Assembly (NCBI GenBank): GCA_004375725.1
Contig: SOKS01000035.1
Coordinates: 1-8,214, forward strand
DNA: 8,214 nt
DNA from: Dehalococcoidia bacterium
GTDB lineage: Bacteria; Chloroflexota; Dehalococcoidia; Dehalococcoidales; RBG-16-60-22
Reading direction: 5' to 3'
Made by a program: the position numbers and the translations under genes. Shown here piece after piece: positions 6,821 through 8,214 of the stretch; position 1 is the first letter of the stretch; the number at the start of each line of letters is the position of its first letter. The notes below the pieces were generated by a model that had not been told where the DNA came from, made no database searches, and saw only the letters and a program-made list of their open reading frames with translations.

Positions 6821-6841
6821 ATTCCGCGCCTACGCTGTCAA
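6814..6841 (-). promoter_or_regulatory. Predicted promoter of the phosphofructokinase-aldolase operon
   Basis: On the minus strand a perfect TTGACA (6836-6841) is followed after 16 bases by TATAAG (6814-6819), five of six matches to TATAAT. The start site would lie near 6807, leaving only about five bases before the ATG at 6802, too few for a Shine-Dalgarno sequence. The -35 box lies back to back with the rightward promoter's -35 box, 24 bases apart. Confidence 0.55.
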
Positions 6842-6865
6842 CTGGCACCGTGTATCCCTGAAACA

Positions 6866-6895
6866 TTGACAAGCCAATGGCAAGGAAAATAAAAT
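6866..6895 (+). promoter_or_regulatory. Predicted promoter of the enolase-superfamily gene
   Basis: TTGACA (6866-6871, perfect) with an 18-base spacer and TAAAAT (6890-6895, five of six) points rightward. Transcription would start near 6902, leaving a leader of about 117 bases before the ATG at 7019. That leader contains a dyad, an A-rich stretch and a possible short ORF. Confidence 0.55.
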
Positions 6896-6896
6896 A

Positions 6897-6917
6897 CTCA
6901 TCAACCGCAATGATGAG
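6897..6917. promoter_or_regulatory. Dyad CTCATCA-N7-TGATGAG at the predicted rightward transcription start
   Basis: Perfect 7-base inverted arms (6897-6903 and 6911-6917) are separated by seven bases, and the dyad is centred about five bases after the predicted start site. This position and a 21-base span are typical of repressor operators. It could instead be a 5'-end mRNA hairpin. No T-run follows it on the plus strand. On the minus strand a T-rich stretch does follow, but no leftward gene is known to need a terminator here. Confidence 0.4.
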
Positions 6918-6976
6918 GAGTTAAATAAAAAAAGAGAGCCTCAAGGCCGCGTTAACTGACGGAAGGAGCCAGGTTA

Positions 6977-7015
6977 ATGATTTTTAAGTCGAACATTATT
7001 ATAAAGGAGGATTAA
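6977..7015 (+). CDS. Possible 12-residue leader peptide upstream of the enolase-superfamily gene
   Basis: A short frame, MIFKSNIIIKED and a TAA stop, begins eight bases after GGAAGGAG (6961-6968), a good Shine-Dalgarno match. It ends three bases before the ATG at 7019. The ribosome site of the downstream gene lies inside its last codons, so translation of the leader could expose or couple that site. Three Ile codons in a row are notable but too few to claim attenuation. A frame this short can arise by chance. The Shine-Dalgarno match and its position are the only support. Confidence 0.3.
   Translation: MIFKSNIIIKED
7003..7010 (+). promoter_or_regulatory. Strong Shine-Dalgarno site of the enolase-superfamily gene
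   Basis: AAAGGAGG ends eight bases before the ATG at 7019 and fixes the start. It lies within the last codons of the putative short leader ORF. Confidence 0.85.
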
Positions 7016-7018
7016 GAA

Positions 7019-8140
7019 ATGAAAATAACCAGGGTTGAAGCCATTGAACTTCGTCTGGAGGAAAAAGAAGTCAGTGAAGCGAAATATTCATCGGCGCAGG
7101 ACGCAGTCGTCGTTAAGGTCCATACCGATGAGGGTATTGTTGGCATCGGCGACTCGTATTCCTCACCCCACGTGGTAAAAGCGATGGTTGAAGCTCCCCT
7201 GAGCGGAGCGAGCGCCAGCGGCCTGGCCAGGCTGATTACCGGCATGGACCCGCTTGACATCAGGCCCATCAATCACCTGCTTCAGGCCCGCAATATCAGG
7301 CTGGGGCGTCGCGGCATCGTCTGCCACGCCATCGCCGCCATTGACATTGCCCTCTGGGACATTGCCGGCAAGTACTATAACCAGCCGGTCTACCAGCTCC
7401 TGGGCGGTGCCTTCCATAAGAAGCTTCGCGCCTACGCCAGCATTCTCTTCGGCCCCGACGGCAAGACGACTGCCGAAATCGGCAAGAGATGGGTGAATGA
7501 AGGGTTTACCGCGGTGAAGTTCGGCTGGACGCCGATGGGCCAGAGCGAAAAGCTGGACCTGGAGCTCGTGGAGGGGGGACGGCGTGGCCTGGGAGAGAAA
7601 AACGACCTCATCATCGATGCCGGTTGCTGCTGGGACGCCAATACCGCCATCAAAAGAGCACAACAGTTCCAGGATTACAACGTGCTCTTCCTGGAGGAGC
7701 CGCTCAACCGGGAGAACGTCGATGGCTACCGGAAACTGACCAGCGTCTCCCCGCTCCCCATCGCCGCCGGTGAAGGCGAGGCAGGCCGGTTTTCCCACCA
7801 GAGCTTCATCGAGCGCAGCGGCATAAACATCGTCCAGATAGACCTGGAAAATACCGGGCTTACCGAGGCCTGCCGGGTGGCCGATTTCGCGGAAGACCAC
7901 GGCGTCAAGGTAGTCAACCACTTCTACACCAATACCATCGGCTCCGCGGCGGGCCTGCACTTCCTGGCATCCCGGCAGAGCGCCTTCATCATGGAATACT
8001 GCGTGGAAGAGACGCCGATACGCTGGGACCTGACCCGACAGAAAATGCCGGTGGTGGACGGCTATGTCGAGGTGCCGGAAGGCCCTGGACTCGGCGTTGA
8101 CCTGGACGAAGAAGTTATCGCACGCTATAGAGTGGGCTAA
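7019..8140 (+). CDS. Mandelate racemase/muconate lactonizing enzyme family protein (enolase superfamily)
   Basis: This is a Mg-dependent enzyme of 373 residues that abstracts a proton next to a carboxylate. An N-terminal capping domain (about 1-125) precedes a TIM barrel. The likely metal ligands are Asp200 in IIDAGCCWD, Glu226 in FLEEPL and Glu252 in AAGEGE. The mandelate-racemase-type His-Asp pair is His301 (VVNHFYTN) and Asp275 (IVQIDLENTG), and Glu326 in IMEYC matches the usual oxyanion-stabilising acid. On strand 2 the KxK motif is altered: Lys167 is present, but the second Lys is Gly (AVKFGW). The Asn usually found two residues after the first metal Asp is also Gly. This pattern fits a His-based acid-sugar or hydroxy-acid dehydratase better than a two-base racemase, but the substrate is unknown. 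Length, motifs and the ribosome site agree on the start. It converges on a leftward gene 14 bases beyond its stop codon. Confidence 0.92.
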   Translation: MKITRVEAIELRLEEKEVSEAKYSSAQDAVVVKVHTDEGIVGIGDSYSSPHVVKAMVEAPLSGASASGLARLITGMDPLDIRPINHLLQARNIRLGRRGIVCHAIAAIDIALWDIAGKYYNQPVYQLLGGAFHKKLRAYASILFGPDGKTTAEIGKRWVNEGFTAVKFGWTPMGQSEKLDLELVEGGRRGLGEKNDLIIDAGCCWDANTAIKRAQQFQDYNVLFLEEPLNRENVDGYRKLTSVSPLPIAAGEGEAGRFSHQSFIERSGINIVQIDLENTGLTEACRVADFAEDHGVKVVNHFYTNTIGSAAGLHFLASRQSAFIMEYCVEETPIRWDLTRQKMPVVDGYVEVPEGPGLGVDLDEEVIARYRVG

Positions 8141-8154
8141 TCCAACAGATAAGG

Positions 8155-8214
8155 CTATAATTCCACGCTGGTGCCGATGCCCGCCGGCACCGCTTTGTCA
8201 TAGACCAGCTTGGC
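8155..8214 (-). CDS. C-terminal end of an unidentified leftward gene (partial)
   Basis: Reading leftward from the window edge, an open frame of 19 codons ends in TAG at 8155-8157, and the residues end in PAGIGTSVEL. Codon choice (GCG, GTG, CTG, GGC, ATC) matches the neighbouring genes, and the stop lies 14 bases from the stop of the convergent enolase-superfamily gene, a usual packing in this window. The fragment is too short to assign a family, and a chance open frame is possible. Confidence 0.45.
   Translation of the reverse strand, partial: AKLVYDKAVPAGIGTSVEL

Noticed and set aside
6997..7002. TATTAT as a second -10 element just upstream of the enolase-superfamily gene
   Set aside because: It would place the transcription start within or after the ribosome binding site, and no -35 box lies at the right distance.
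7163..7960. A 265-codon open frame on the minus strand inside the enolase-superfamily gene
   Set aside because: It lies wholly opposite a gene with intact family motifs, shows no recognisable domain, and is explained by GC-rich codon use that keeps the antisense frame open.
1..8214. CRISPR arrays, transposase genes, target-site repeats, tRNA or rRNA genes
   Set aside because: No repeated spacer-like units, insertion-sequence ends, tRNA cloverleaf or rRNA sequence was recognised anywhere in the window.

Overview
The window is a bacterial chromosomal segment of moderately high GC content. It is densely packed with metabolic genes on both strands. Seven complete protein genes and the last 19 codons of an eighth are visible. 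No RNA gene, transposon, CRISPR array, phage gene or integration scar was seen, and no stretch longer than about 216 bases lacks a gene. Strong AAGGAGG-type ribosome binding sites and sigma-70-like promoters (perfect TTGACA boxes) mark it as bacterial. The combination of a pyrophosphate-type phosphofructokinase, a long (421-residue) class II aldolase, GlpX-type fructose bisphosphatase, a cog3964 amidohydrolase and an enolase-superfamily enzyme would fit an anaerobic or environmental Chloroflexota (Dehalococcoidia-like) genome. This taxonomic guess rests on general resemblance only and is weak.

Layout. At 22-1185 (+) lies a metal-dependent amidohydrolase of the cog3964 deacetylase type. It converges on an aldo/keto reductase at 1231-2226 (-). 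A 194-base divergent promoter region separates the reductase from an alpha/beta hydrolase at 2421-3254 (+). Next comes glpX fructose-1,6-bisphosphatase at 3370-4374 (+), which has its own good promoter. It converges, 36 bases apart, on a two-gene leftward operon, 6-phosphofructokinase (5687-6802) followed by class II fructose-bisphosphate aldolase (4411-5676). A 216-base divergent control region (6803-7018) then leads rightward to an enolase-superfamily (mandelate racemase/muconate lactonizing) enzyme at 7019-8140. The window ends in the C-terminal codons of an unidentified leftward gene (8155-8214).

How the genes fit together. The central block 3370-6802 gathers three enzymes that make or consume fructose 1,6-bisphosphate: phosphofructokinase, aldolase and bisphosphatase. 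The phosphofructokinase carries both residues known to switch the family from ATP to pyrophosphate (GGDD and PKTID), so it is probably reversible. The irreversible bisphosphatase has a separate promoter and could be controlled independently. The flanking hydrolases, reductase and enolase-superfamily enzyme look like accessory catabolic genes for organic or sugar acids, but their substrates cannot be read from sequence.

Most of the window is ordinary metabolism, and I see no clear new multi-gene system. The most unusual parts are the pyrophosphate signature of the phosphofructokinase and its apparently near-leaderless mRNA. The control region 6803-7018 also stands out: it has back-to-back promoters, a perfect 7-bp dyad at the predicted rightward start site, and a 12-codon leader ORF with its own Shine-Dalgarno sequence ending three bases before the enolase-superfamily gene.
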